Positions 26,087 through 34,925 of a stretch of 64,000 nucleotides of DNA are shown here, in pieces. Source of the stretch: Anaerolineae bacterium (GTDB lineage: Bacteria; Chloroflexota; Anaerolineae; Caldilineales; Caldilineaceae). The DNA is taken from NCBI GenBank assembly GCA_030432295.1, contig JAUIHI010000008.1:154649-218648 (forward strand). Direction: 5' to 3'. Numbering within the stretch: position 1 is the stretch's first letter; each line of letters begins with the position of its first letter. The notes below the pieces were generated by a model. That model searched no databases, was not told the origin of the DNA, and was given only the letters and a program-made list of their open reading frames with translations. The position numbers and the translations under genes were made by a program.

Positions 26087-28033
26087 ATGGCGCGTTTGTC
26101 AAAGAGCGAAAACTGGCTGGTCGGGCTGGTAGCACTGCTATCCTGGCTCTGGTTGACAGGCTGCGCCGCGCCTGTGCAAACAGCGCCGCCTGTGCAAGCA
26201 GAGACGCCTGCCGCAACTGTCGGGCAAGAAGAGCCAACCTGGCCCGTCTCCGCCACCCTACAGCCCACAGCGCAGCCAAAAGCGGTGGCCCAAACAGAAG
26301 CGGTCGCCCAAACAGAAGCGATATCCCAGACAGAAACATTCGTCCAGGCAGAAGCCACGCCCCCGCCCCCATCACCCGCGGCCACCCCAACCGGACCGCT
26401 GGTACGCATCACCCGCTCGATGAATCTGCGCGGCGGCCCGGGGACAAACTATCCGGTGGTGAGCAGCGCCAGCGCGGGGGATAGCTTTGCGATTGTCGGG
26501 GTCAACGGCCAGGGCGACTGGTGGCAGATTTCCCTGGCCGACGAGCTGGCCTGGGTCTATGGCCCACTGGTGACTGCCGAGGGGACCGACGGCGTGCCTG
26601 TGGCCGAGGCTCCTCCCCTGCCGACACAGCCGCCGACCCAGCCGCCTACGCCCACGCCTCGACCTGCCGACGGCAATGCGGGATCAGCGCCTGCACCCGC
26701 GCCCGTGGGCACAGTCGTCGTCTACGAGACATCCGTCACCCTGCCTACCTATCCCTATGACCGCTACCTCTCCGATGCCCGCAACGAGACCTACAATTGG
26801 CCCTATAAACGTTTTGACCGGGAACGCTACGACCGGGAACAGCCCGGCCCGGAGAATCGTACCTATAAAGTGCTGGTGTTGGAGAATGCCTATCTGAAGG
26901 TGACGATTCTGCCCGAACTGGGTGGGCGCATCTGGCAGGCCATCCACAAAGAGACTGGGGCCAATCTCTTCTATCAGAATTCGGTGGTCAAACCCTCGCC
27001 CTGGGGACCGCCGGAGCAATTGGGCTGGCTGGCTGTGGGTGGATTGGAGTGGTCTCTGCCGGTAGTGGAGCACGGCTACGCCTGGGGTGTGCCCTGGGGC
27101 TACATTCCCCTGCAACAGAGCCAGGACCTGGCCTCTGTCACTGTCTTCACGCCGCGGGATGGACGCTATCTTTCGGCCAGTGTCACCATCACCCTGCGCG
27201 CGGGCGCGGCGGAGTTCGATGTGGAGCCGACGATCTCCAATGTGAGCGATCGTGCCCTGGACTTCGCCTTTTGGGGGACGGCAATGCTGGCCCCTGGCAC
27301 TGGCAACAAACCCAGCGGTTCCACCCATTTCCTGCTCCCCGGCCAGCAGATGACCGTCCACAGCACCGGAGACAGCCGAATGGCTGGGCCGGGGCAGCCC
27401 TTCAACTGGCCCGTCTACAACGGGGTGGACTATAGCTGGCTGGGCAACTATCAGCAGTGGCTGGGCTTTTTCGAGCGGCCCGCGGCCCACGGACCCTATG
27501 CAGCCATTTATGACACAGCCGCCAACGCGGGGGCTGTGCGTATCTATCCGGCCAGCATCACCAGAGGCAGCAAAGCCTTTGCCCTGGGCTGGAACGCAGC
27601 CCTCGGCAGCGACAATTTCACCGACGACGGCTCGGCCTACGTGGAACTCCACGGCGGTCTGGCTCCCACCTTCGACGATGCCTATCGGCTGCCCGCTGGC
27701 GGCGCGGTGAGTTGGCGGGAAGTCTGGTATCCTGTCCACGGAATCGGTGGGCTATCCTATGCCGACGAAGTGGCGGCTATCTATCTCGCACCCGGCGACG
27801 GCGGTCTGCGCGCTGGATTCTACCCCACCCGCCCGATGGATGGGGTACTGATAGCTTCGGGCAACGGGCAGGAGATCGGGCGGCTCGCCATCAAAGCCAG
27901 CCCGGACGCACCTTTTGTCGGGCGTATTCTGGCTGGGGATCAGCTTCCCGCCAGCGGACCGCTCCACATCCGTTTTGAAGACGCGGCCGGGCGTGTGCTC
28001 TTTGAGACCGACTATTTCGGGCCGCTGCGGTGA
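26087..28033 (+). CDS. lipoprotein with SH3b and DUF5107-type beta-sandwich domain
   Basis: 648 residues. Signal peptide with lipobox LTGC (Cys at about residue 25). Then a low-complexity region with QTEAVAQTEAISQTE repeats, a bacterial SH3b domain (RITRSMNLRGGPGTNYPVV, about residues 105-165), a Pro-rich linker, and a large galactose-mutarotase/DUF5107-like domain from about 215 (VLPELGGRIWQAIHKETGANLFYQN; GGLEWSLPVVEHGYAWGVPWG; NVSDRALDFAFWGTAML). DUF5107 folds are associated with carbohydrate-active proteins, so surface glycan binding or processing is likely. The ATG follows ACGGAGAG. The Walker-free, cofactor-free sequence gives no catalytic residue I can name. Confidence 0.75.
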   Translation: MARLSKSENWLVGLVALLSWLWLTGCAAPVQTAPPVQAETPAATVGQEEPTWPVSATLQPTAQPKAVAQTEAVAQTEAISQTETFVQAEATPPPPSPAATPTGPLVRITRSMNLRGGPGTNYPVVSSASAGDSFAIVGVNGQGDWWQISLADELAWVYGPLVTAEGTDGVPVAEAPPLPTQPPTQPPTPTPRPADGNAGSAPAPAPVGTVVVYETSVTLPTYPYDRYLSDARNETYNWPYKRFDRERYDREQPGPENRTYKVLVLENAYLKVTILPELGGRIWQAIHKETGANLFYQNSVVKPSPWGPPEQLGWLAVGGLEWSLPVVEHGYAWGVPWGYIPLQQSQDLASVTVFTPRDGRYLSASVTITLRAGAAEFDVEPTISNVSDRALDFAFWGTAMLAPGTGNKPSGSTHFLLPGQQMTVHSTGDSRMAGPGQPFNWPVYNGVDYSWLGNYQQWLGFFERPAAHGPYAAIYDTAANAGAVRIYPASITRGSKAFALGWNAALGSDNFTDDGSAYVELHGGLAPTFDDAYRLPAGGAVSWREVWYPVHGIGGLSYADEVAAIYLAPGDGGLRAGFYPTRPMDGVLIASGNGQEIGRLAIKASPDAPFVGRILAGDQLPASGPLHIRFEDAAGRVLFETDYFGPLR

Positions 28034-28080
28034 TCAGCAATCTCGCTACATATCACTTCGTTTTCGCTGGATGACGAGCG

Positions 28081-28211
28081 CCGGTTGAGTAGCCGTCAGA
28101 ATCCTTCAGATTCTGCGTCTGCGCAGGGCGTATCGAAAAACCCAGCGGGTGTAGCCTTTAGTCGGCATCTAACCCGCTCCTTGGTTTCGATACGCTGCGC
28201 TACTCAACCGG
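28081..28211. repeat. 131-bp nested inverted repeat (GGTTGAGTAGC family)
   Basis: Outer arms CCGGTTGAGTAGC / GCTACTCAACCGG, middle arms GCGTATCGAAA (28128-28138) / TTTCGATACGC (28185-28195), and inner arms AGCGGGT / ACCCGCT form a long REP-like hairpin between two genes. Confidence 0.8.
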
Positions 28212-28265
28212 CGTCGCTGGCCTCACACCACTTAACAAATACCCAATATCTAATACCTGACACAT

Positions 28266-30110
28266 ATGCAACAGCCTCCCAACTACGACTCCCTATCCTC
28301 CGGTCGAATGCCCCGAATCTTCTGGGTGATGATCGGCGTCTCCACACTGCTGGCTGTGGTGATTGTTCTCTTTTTGGTCCTGCGCGGAATGCAGGACGGG
28401 CGCATTCAAAGCGATGCCCAGCGCCGCCAGCAGATCGCCATTCTTTTGCAGCAGGCCGTGGACCTGCGCAGTGACAACAACCCCAGAGAGGCGCTGATCC
28501 GCTATCAGGACGTGCTGAAACTGGACGGCGAGAACGCAGAGGCTATCGCTGGGATTGGCGAACTGTTGGATACCCCTCTCAGCGCGGCCCCGGTAGTTGT
28601 GATTACGCCCTCACCCACACCTGGGCTGGCCGCGCCCACTCCGACTTCCCTCAACTCTCTGGATGGGGTGTGGGCCGATGCCCAGGCACTCTACAACGCG
28701 GGGCGCTGGGCCGATGCCATTGCCCGGCTGTTGCAGGTGCGGGCCACAGATCAGAGCTTTGAGACAGAGCAAGTGGAGGAGATGCTCTACACCGCCTATG
28801 TCAGCCTGGGTACAGAAAAGAGCAACAGCGGCAGTCTGGAAGAGGCGGTCAACCTCTTCGACAAAGCCTTGGCCCTGCGCCCGGATGCTCTGGAGACCCG
28901 CACCCTGCGCGATGTGACCGCCGAATATGTGGATGCGTTGACCTACCTGTACGCCGACTGGCCCAAAGTCATTGAATTGCTGGAGAATCTCTACCAGCGC
29001 AACCCCAACTACCGGGATGTGCGCCAGCGGCTGCAAGAAGCCCACACCGAGTATGCGGACAGCCTATCCCGCCAGAATGAGTGGTGTGACGCTGCCGAAC
29101 AGTTTGCCGCGGCCATTGCTGTGCAGAATGGGCCAGGACTGGCCGAAAAAGAGTCCCAGGCCCAGATTTTGTGCGAGACTGCCCCCACCCCCTCTGCCGA
29201 GGACGGCACTGTGACTGTACAGGCGGGCACACCTCAGCCGGGTGTCACGGGTACGCCCATCGCGGGCAGCAGCCCCAGCCAGCCTGTGGCTGGGGGCCTA
29301 GGCGTTGGGCGCATTCTCTATTCTGCCCAAGACCCGGTAGACGGGCGGGAACGGGTCTTTGCCCAGCCTGTCACAGCCAGTGTCAAGCCGGTGATTGTGG
29401 TGGAAGACGCGGCCCAGCCGGACCTGCGCAGCGACGGTCAACGTCTGGTCTTTCGCAGTATGCGGGGGGATCAGCGGGGGCTGGGCAGCTTTGATCCGGC
29501 CACGGGTCTGCGCCTGCGCTTCACCAATTTTGCCGAGGACAGTCTGCCCAGTTGGAACCCGGAAGGCAACCGAATCACCTTTGCCAGCAACCGGGAAGGA
29601 GATCGACGCTGGCGCATCTATGTGGCCTGGGCCGATGGCAACGACAGCGGCACTGATCTGGGCTTTGGGCAGGACCCGGAATGGCATCCCAGCGCTGATC
29701 TGATTGTCTATCGGGGTTGCGACAACCAGGGCAACGGCTGTGGCCTGTGGACTACCAACAGCGGTGGAGGGAATCAGCAGCCGTTGACCAGTGTGCCGGG
29801 GGACGCCCACCCGGTCTGGTCGCCGGATGGCCGCTTCGTCGTCTTTATGAGTTCGGAGCGGGATGGGAATTGGGAAATCTATCGGATCGAGGTGGGGAGC
29901 GGTGAGATTGTCCGCTTGACCAACTCACCGGCCATCGACGGTATACCGGCAGTCAGCCCGGATAGCAGCCGGATTGTCTTTCTCAGCAACCGGGACGGCA
30001 CGTGGAAACTGTGGGTCAAACCCATCACCGGCGGGATAGAGCAGCCCCTGGCCGGGCTGGGCGGGAATGTGGACGATTGGATGCAAGCCAAATTGCAATG
30101 GGTGAGGTAG
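28266..30110 (+). CDS. TPR and TolB-like beta-propeller membrane-anchored protein
   Basis: 614 residues. One N-terminal TM helix (FWVMIGVSTLLAVVIVLFLVL) anchors an extracytoplasmic protein. Residues about 55-300 contain TPR-like helical repeats (AIARLLQVRATDQSFET, EAVNLFDKALALRPDALE). After a Pro/Thr linker, residues about 345-610 hold WD40-like TolB propeller blades (QPDLRSDGQRLVFRSMRGD; NPEGNRITFASNREGDRRW; SPDGRFVVFMSSERDGNWEIYRI; SPDSSRIVFLSNRDGTWKLWV). It is probably a scaffold for envelope complexes; no enzymatic motif is visible. Confidence 0.8.
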   Translation: MQQPPNYDSLSSGRMPRIFWVMIGVSTLLAVVIVLFLVLRGMQDGRIQSDAQRRQQIAILLQQAVDLRSDNNPREALIRYQDVLKLDGENAEAIAGIGELLDTPLSAAPVVVITPSPTPGLAAPTPTSLNSLDGVWADAQALYNAGRWADAIARLLQVRATDQSFETEQVEEMLYTAYVSLGTEKSNSGSLEEAVNLFDKALALRPDALETRTLRDVTAEYVDALTYLYADWPKVIELLENLYQRNPNYRDVRQRLQEAHTEYADSLSRQNEWCDAAEQFAAAIAVQNGPGLAEKESQAQILCETAPTPSAEDGTVTVQAGTPQPGVTGTPIAGSSPSQPVAGGLGVGRILYSAQDPVDGRERVFAQPVTASVKPVIVVEDAAQPDLRSDGQRLVFRSMRGDQRGLGSFDPATGLRLRFTNFAEDSLPSWNPEGNRITFASNREGDRRWRIYVAWADGNDSGTDLGFGQDPEWHPSADLIVYRGCDNQGNGCGLWTTNSGGGNQQPLTSVPGDAHPVWSPDGRFVVFMSSERDGNWEIYRIEVGSGEIVRLTNSPAIDGIPAVSPDSSRIVFLSNRDGTWKLWVKPITGGIEQPLAGLGGNVDDWMQAKLQWVR

Positions 30111-30114
30111 CAGT

Positions 30115-30143
30115 TTGATTTTTGGCAGACTTTCCAGTACAAT
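30115..30143 (+). promoter_or_regulatory. promoter of the tRNA genes
   Basis: TTGATT (30115-30120), 17 nt, TACAAT (30138-30143). Transcription would start near 30150, about 35 nt before tRNA-Pro. Confidence 0.6.
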
Positions 30144-30184
30144 AACAACATCGCTGTTTTCCTGATTGGAAAGATGGCGTGCCC

Positions 30185-30258
30185 CGGGGAGTAGCGCAGT
30201 CTGGCAGCGCACAGCGTTTGGGACGCTGGGGTCGGAGGTTCAAATCCTCTCTCCCCGA
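30185..30258 (+). tRNA. tRNA-Pro (anticodon TGG)
   Basis: Acceptor CGGGGAG/CTCCCCG with A discriminator; anticodon stem CAGCG/CGCTG with loop TTTGGGA giving anticodon TGG; T-arm GGAGGTTCAAATCCTCT. CCA is not encoded. Confidence 0.95.
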
Positions 30259-30262
30259 CTGC

Positions 30263-30333
30263 GCGGGTGTAGCTCAATGGTAGAGCTCCTGCCTTCCAAG
30301 CAGATTACGCGGGTTCGATTCCCGCCACCCGCT
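30263..30333 (+). tRNA. tRNA-Gly (anticodon TCC)
   Basis: Acceptor GCGGGTG/CACCCGC; anticodon loop CTTCCAA giving TCC; T-loop GGGTTCGATTCCC. It starts 4 nt after tRNA-Pro, so the two share a transcript. Confidence 0.95.
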
Positions 30334-30444
30334 CTGAAATTGGTTGATTGGTTCATACGTTGACTGGAAACCGCCCCGGCGTACTCCTGCCAGTTAACGA
30401 ATCAGCCAATCAGCCTTTTTTTGTCACTGCGTTTCCCATCAAAA

Positions 30445-30516
30445 GCGGACGCAGATAAAAGCTGAAACAAAGATCAGCGCAGATCAATTCAGATCATAAA
30501 AATCTGCGTCTTATCT
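30445..30516. repeat. degenerate GGACGCAGATAAAAGC repeat
   Basis: Between tRNA-Gly and tRNA-Met lie GCGGACGCAGATAAAAGC and AAAATCTGCGTC arms with ATCAGCGCAGATCA between them, another copy of the CGCAGAT / CGCTGAT family. A separate TTGGTTGATTGG...CAATCAGCC hairpin lies at about 30340-30415. Confidence 0.6.
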
Positions 30517-30522
30517 TCTCTT

Positions 30523-30597
<75 letters not shown>

Positions 30598-30632
30598 TTT
30601 CCCCCTTCCCCTCTACAGCAAAGGCAACTCCC

Positions 30633-31103
30633 ATGCTCGTCAAAGACATTATGACAACGGATGTGATCACTATTGGCCCCCGCGCAACCATCGGAGAAGT
30701 GGCTAAATTGATGCGCAAACACGCAATCAGCGGGCTGCCGGTGATCGACGCTGGGGGCAAGCTGGTGGGTATTGTGACCGAAGTGGACCTGATCACCCGC
30801 CACGCGCCGCCACGCCAGCCCCAATATATTCCGCTGCTCTGGGGGCTGATTCCCATGCGTCTGGACGATTATAGCACCTACAAGGAGCAGATACGCCACA
30901 TTCTGGCCGTTTTTGTAGAGCAATTGATGACGAAGGAACCAGCCACTGTCCGCCCGAGTGATACGCTGGAACACGCCGCGGAGTTGATGATCAAACCGGG
31001 CCACAGCTCCCTGCCGGTGGTAGAGAAGGGTAAGTTGGTGGGCATCGTCACCCGAACCGATCTGGTGCAGGTGATTGAGGAGTTGGAGATCGGGGAAGAA
31101 TAG
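30633..31103 (+). CDS. tandem CBS-domain protein
   Basis: 156 residues: two CBS motifs, VKDIMTTDVITIGPRATIGEVAKLM...GLPVIDAGGKLVGIVTEVDLI and MTKEPATVRPSDTLEHAAELMI...SLPVVEKGKLVGIVTRTDLV, forming one Bateman module with a 30-residue insertion between them. It probably binds an adenine nucleotide and regulates a partner; no partner domain is fused. Confidence 0.9.
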   Translation: MLVKDIMTTDVITIGPRATIGEVAKLMRKHAISGLPVIDAGGKLVGIVTEVDLITRHAPPRQPQYIPLLWGLIPMRLDDYSTYKEQIRHILAVFVEQLMTKEPATVRPSDTLEHAAELMIKPGHSSLPVVEKGKLVGIVTRTDLVQVIEELEIGEE

Positions 31104-31134
31104 TCGTTCGGCTTTTTCCAAGAAGTCGAACTCT

Positions 31135-31178
31135 TAAAAAAGGGCGGATCGGTTATCTATAACCGACCCGCCCTTTTT
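31135..31178. terminator. bidirectional intrinsic terminator
   Basis: AAAAAAGGGCGG-TCGGTTA / TAACCGA-CCGCCCTTTTTT with one mismatch; T-runs on both strands serve the convergent CBS and radical SAM genes. Confidence 0.9.
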
Positions 31179-31199
31179 TGTACGCCAGGTTTATCAAAG

Positions 31200-32540
31200 T
31201 TACACCGAATGGCGCCAGCCGTAGGCCCGGCGATAGCCGTAGTCTGTGCTGAAGCTGCCAAAGAGCTTCTTGCCCGCCATATTGAGCGGATAGCGGCGCA
31301 GGGAACGCAGGCCGCGCAGGGCGATCTGCGTTGGGCTGTAGATTTTGCGGCAGAGCCAGTCGTAGGCTTCGCGCAGTTCATCCGGTGTGAAGTTCTTGGG
31401 GATGAAGGTCACGTGGGCCGTGTCGAAGTGGCTCCAGGGCACATCCAGCAGCCGGTTCTCCGCGATTACCTGATCGTAGAAGGGCGTGGAAGGGTAGGGG
31501 GTGAGCATCGTCGTGCTTACCCCGTCCATATCGCTGGTGCGGATGAAGTCCCACATAGTCTGGAAGGTTTCGGGCGTGTCGTGATCGAAACCCATCACAA
31601 ACAGACCGACCACACCCATCCCGGTTTCGTGGATCTTTTTGATGGCCTCGGTGGTCTGCATGGCCACCCCTTTGGACTTGCCGCCCAACGACGAGCGGTT
31701 ATCCGGGTTGACACTCTCAAAGCCGATGAAGTGCTTGTCCAGATGGGCGGCCTTGCCCATTTCCAGCAGTTCAGGGAATTTGGCAATGCTCATCTCGGAC
31801 TGGCAGGTCCATCCCTTCAGGTCCATCTTCATCAGGGCCTCGAAGAGTTCTACACAGTAGTCCGGGTCCGTGGAGAAATTCAGCCCGAAGTTGTCGTCAG
31901 TGAGGAAGAAACGTTTGATTCCCCGCCGCTCGATTTCGTCCACCACCTCTTCCACCGGGCGCAGACGCATCCGTCGCCCGCTGACCCGAATCGCGGTGCA
32001 GAAATCGCAGTTGCGCGGGCAGCCCCGGGTGATCTCCATATAGGGCGTCCAGTAGTTGTTGTTCTCGTCCACCATCTTGATCACCCGGTCGGTGATGGGG
32101 GCGATGCCGGCCAGATTGGCCCAGCTTTCGTCTTTGTATTCCGGCTTCAGCCCTTTGATGCCTTCCGCAGCAAAATCTGCGATGGCCTGGGGCCAGGTGT
32201 AGTAACCCTCGCCGATGAAAGAGCTGTGGGCAAAGGTCTGAACGTGTTCTGGCAGCAGAGTGGAATGGACCCCGCCCACCACTACGCCTGCGCCCTGCTT
32301 GTGGGCAATCTTGGCCAGGTGCTCGGCCCGTTCGATGGTGATGGTCATACTGCTGATGCCCACCAGATCGCCTTCGCCCAGGGTGTCCATAGGCAGTTCG
32401 CGCAGGTTGTCGTCCCAGATTTCCACCGGGATTTCGTCGGGCACCAGGGAAGCCAGACGCATCAGTGTATAGGGGGAGCCGGGGGCTTTGCCAAAAACCC
32501 TGCCGTCCCGTTTGGGCTGAATTAGAATGACACGTCGCAT
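31200..32540 (-). CDS. B12-binding-domain radical SAM protein
   Basis: 446 residues from the ATG at 32538-32540 (AGGAGAG upstream). The N-terminal cobalamin-binding-like Rossmann domain has VVGGVHSTLLPEH but lacks a clear DxHxxG. The radical SAM cluster motif CPRNCDFC is at about residues 185-192. The C-terminal extension resembles DUF4070-type B12-rSAM proteins (TPYPSTPFYDQV). Such enzymes methylate or rearrange lipids and tetrapyrroles, for example hopanoid methylases and HpnJ-like enzymes. The substrate is not evident and no hopanoid gene is nearby. Confidence 0.85.
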   Translation of the reverse strand: MRRVILIQPKRDGRVFGKAPGSPYTLMRLASLVPDEIPVEIWDDNLRELPMDTLGEGDLVGISSMTITIERAEHLAKIAHKQGAGVVVGGVHSTLLPEHVQTFAHSSFIGEGYYTWPQAIADFAAEGIKGLKPEYKDESWANLAGIAPITDRVIKMVDENNNYWTPYMEITRGCPRNCDFCTAIRVSGRRMRLRPVEEVVDEIERRGIKRFFLTDDNFGLNFSTDPDYCVELFEALMKMDLKGWTCQSEMSIAKFPELLEMGKAAHLDKHFIGFESVNPDNRSSLGGKSKGVAMQTTEAIKKIHETGMGVVGLFVMGFDHDTPETFQTMWDFIRTSDMDGVSTTMLTPYPSTPFYDQVIAENRLLDVPWSHFDTAHVTFIPKNFTPDELREAYDWLCRKIYSPTQIALRGLRSLRRYPLNMAGKKLFGSFSTDYGYRRAYGWRHSV

Positions 32541-32644
32541 GAACTTTCTCTCCTGTCTGACTACCAAAAAATGCAAAAAGCTTGTCTATCCTATCACAAA
32601 TAGGAGGAGCAAACAAATTTGTCAAAGATTTTTGAGAAAAATTC

Positions 32645-32680
32645 AAGAAGTTCGACTTTTTCCGAAAAGTCGAACTTCTT
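32645..32680. terminator. AAGTTCGACTTTT-family hairpin
   Basis: AAGAAGTTCGACTTTT and AAAAGTCGAACTTCTT are perfect complements around TCCG. It lies just past the stop of the minus-strand PAP2-like gene. Near-identical stems recur at 34488-34526 and 35960-35992. Confidence 0.75.
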
Positions 32681-32695
32681 CACCTGAATGTGGAG

Positions 32696-33142
32696 CTAAC
32701 TGGCAAAGAACGCAAACCAGGTGGTTGTATAGGCCACACCGATCAAAGCGCCCACAATCACTTCAACGAATGTGTGGCCGATCAGTTCCTTCAATTCCAC
32801 ATCGCTAACCGGTTGGCCGGTGAAGAGTTCCCGGATGATCTGGTTGAGGACTTTGGCCTGTTTGCCCGCGGCCTGGCGCACACCTGTGGCGTCGTACATC
32901 ACAATCAACGCAAAGATCACCGACAGCGCGAAGACGTCGCTGTGGGTTCCCGAACGGTGGCCCACCGCCGAAACCAGGCTGGTGACCATCGCCGAATGGC
33001 TGCTGGGCATACCGCCGGAACGGGCCAGCACCCGCAGATCGAAGTCCCGGCGCAGGATCCATTCCAGGAGGAATTTATAGAGTTGAACGCCAATGGCTGC
33101 GCTGATGGGCAGCCAAAGCACTTCATTTGACCAAACATTCAT
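32696..33142 (-). CDS. divergent PAP2-family membrane protein (DUF212)
   Basis: 148 residues with three to four TM segments. SGGMPSSHSA and GHTFVEV are the phosphatase-superfamily motifs 2 and 3 of the DUF212 group. It is presumed to be a lipid-phosphate phosphatase, although the lack of motif 1 leaves activity uncertain. It starts 18 nt after xseB and is probably in the same transcript. Confidence 0.85.
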   Translation of the reverse strand: MNVWSNEVLWLPISAAIGVQLYKFLLEWILRRDFDLRVLARSGGMPSSHSAMVTSLVSAVGHRSGTHSDVFALSVIFALIVMYDATGVRQAAGKQAKVLNQIIRELFTGQPVSDVELKELIGHTFVEVIVGALIGVAYTTTWFAFFAS

Positions 33143-33160
33143 GGTATATCCGCTTCAAAG

Positions 33161-33406
33161 CTACTCGCGCCATTCCTCAAAATCGGTCGTCTCCCCCTGC
33201 TCCTGCCAGCGGCGTACAGTCAGCTCCGCTTCTTCCAGTTTGGCCGCGCAGTGGGCGGCCAGTTGGGTTCCCTGGGCATAGAGTTTCAGAGATTCTTCCA
33301 GCGGTGTGTCGCCATTCTCCAGGCGACCCAAAACCTCCTGGAGCCGGGTGTAGCTGTCCTCATAGCTCAATGCGGTCAGGTCGTCGTCTTTCTGTTTCTT
33401 CGCCAT
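33161..33406 (-). CDS. xseB: exodeoxyribonuclease VII small subunit
   Basis: 81 residues. Typical XseB helices: SYEDSYTRLQEVLGRLENGDTPLEESLKLYAQG followed by KLEEAELTV. It pairs with XseA, the catalytic large subunit, to degrade single-stranded DNA. xseA is not adjacent, unlike the common xseA-xseB arrangement. Confidence 0.92.
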   Translation of the reverse strand: MAKKQKDDDLTALSYEDSYTRLQEVLGRLENGDTPLEESLKLYAQGTQLAAHCAAKLEEAELTVRRWQEQGETTDFEEWRE

Positions 33407-33634
33407 TTTGTATACTCCACAGGTATCTGTTGCGCAGTGGACCGCGACTGGTTTTGACGGGCAAAGTCAAGTATAGCAGATGGCAATCCAGGAATGAAAC
33501 TCATTGGAGAACTTTACCCCACCCCCCGGCTATGCTAGACTCAGTAGACCGCAGACGACTGACCGCGGACGGCGGATGCTGGGCGTAGATTGGGTTGTCC
33601 CGGCAAGAGAAGTTCAGCCAAAAAGAGGAATGCT

Positions 33635-34489
33635 ATGCAAATCGGTCTGGGAATGATGACCAATCGACAGGACGAACCGGCGGCTGGCACTGCGGTCGTT
33701 GTGCTGGCCGACGACCTCTTCTTCGTCACCCGGCTGATGGATGTGATCCGCCAGGTGGGTGGCCGCCCGGTTGTTGTCGAGAATGCCGACGAACTGGTGG
33801 CCGCGGTGGACCTCCACTTCCCTGTGCTCGTCCTGTTGGACCTGAAGACACCCGGCGACTGGGAGACAGCCATCCAGCGCTGCAAGCTGACACCCCAGAA
33901 TCGGCAGATTCCCATCTACGCCTTTGGCAGCCACGTGGATACACAGACCCTGCGTCGGGCGCGCCAGGCCGGCGCGGATCACGCCTGGGCACGCAGCAAA
34001 ATGATGGAAGAATTGGTGGCGGTGGTCCAGCGCTACGTCCATCCACCGGCCCGGGAGGTAGAGGGCAGTGGGGATCCGCTGAGCCGGGCCGCGGTGGCTG
34101 GCCTGCTGGAATTCAACCGGCGGGAATTCTTCGAGCAGCACGAATATCTGGAACTGGCCTGGAACGAGGAGAACCGCCCCGTGCGGGAGATGTATCAGGG
34201 GATTTTGCAGGTGGGGGTCGCCTTTTTGCAGATCGAGCGGGGCAACTGGCGGGGGGCATTGAAGCTCTTTCGCCGGGGATTGCCCCGGCTGCGGGAGTTG
34301 CCCGCTGTCTGTCAGGGGGTGGATGTGGCCGGATTCCGCACGGCTGCAGAGGCGATTCACGCCGAAGTCACCGCCCTCGGCCCGGAGCAGTTGGCTGAGT
34401 TTGACACCAGCCGTTTTCCGCTGATCCGCTTCGAGAATCCCTACGGCGTCGAGGATATTGACGCGCTGGGGATTGAGCTGCCCGACTAA
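33635..34489 (+). CDS. receiver-like domain fused to DUF309
   Basis: 284 residues. Residues about 18-135 resemble a response-regulator receiver: acidic pair in VVLADDLFF, phospho-acceptor Asp in VLVLLDLKTPGDW, then a QAGADHAWARSK helix/strand. Residues about 150-250 are a DUF309 helical bundle with its hallmark FNRREFFEQHEYLELAWNEE and YQGILQVGVAFLQIERGNWRGALKL. DUF309 proteins are of unknown function. The canonical late Lys of receivers is not clear, so phosphorylation is uncertain. The ATG at 33635 follows GAGG. Confidence 0.8.
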   Translation: MQIGLGMMTNRQDEPAAGTAVVVLADDLFFVTRLMDVIRQVGGRPVVVENADELVAAVDLHFPVLVLLDLKTPGDWETAIQRCKLTPQNRQIPIYAFGSHVDTQTLRRARQAGADHAWARSKMMEELVAVVQRYVHPPAREVEGSGDPLSRAAVAGLLEFNRREFFEQHEYLELAWNEENRPVREMYQGILQVGVAFLQIERGNWRGALKLFRRGLPRLRELPAVCQGVDVAGFRTAAEAIHAEVTALGPEQLAEFDTSRFPLIRFENPYGVEDIDALGIELPD

Positions 34490-34526
34490 AAAAAGTTCGA
34501 CTTTTTCCGAAAAGTCGAACTTTTAT
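34488..34526. terminator. bidirectional AAGTTCGACTTTT-family terminator
   Basis: AAAAGTTCGACTTTT-TCCG-AAAAGTCGAACTTTT lies between two convergent genes and overlaps both of their last codons; A/T runs on both sides. Confidence 0.85.
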
Positions 34527-34831
34527 CTCCCGTCATTCTTGACCGATTCCCGGAATCGGAGAGCAGCCATTTGTCCTTTTTGGGTGAGCAGATAAGTGGC
34601 CGCGGGGAATTTCTGATTGCTTTGCAGGAATTTGGCGGCAGCCAGACTATCCACCACCCCATCCGCCACTTCGATCACTTCCCCGTCCAGCGCGTGCAAG
34701 CGATAGGCTTTTTGCCCATCCAATGTGCGGTGGGATTTGAGGGTCCAGCCTTCCAGCAGCGCAGCCAACACCGCCTGCTGGGGAGCGGTCAATCGGTTGC
34801 GGCGGAACAACCGGGACAGAGCAATTCGCAT
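34523..34831 (-). CDS. hypothetical protein, 102 aa
   Basis: I do not recognise the family. It begins with a basic helix (MRIALSRLFRRNRLTAPQQAVLAALLEGW), then a beta-rich KSHRTLDGQKAYRLHALDGEVIEVADGVVDSL. The layout resembles a small winged-helix-like or nucleic-acid-binding protein, but that is speculative. An in-frame GTG lies 15 nt upstream. The gene has normal codon character and a shared terminator, which supports it being real. Confidence 0.6.
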   Translation of the reverse strand: MRIALSRLFRRNRLTAPQQAVLAALLEGWTLKSHRTLDGQKAYRLHALDGEVIEVADGVVDSLAAAKFLQSNQKFPAATYLLTQKGQMAALRFRESVKNDGR

Positions 34832-34925
34832 AGCGTAGCTTTCCACCTTCCCCAGAGAAAATCCGTGTAAATCAGTCCCATCCGTGTCAATCCGTGTTCT
34901 TCTTTTCAGAATGGGAGCAAAATCA

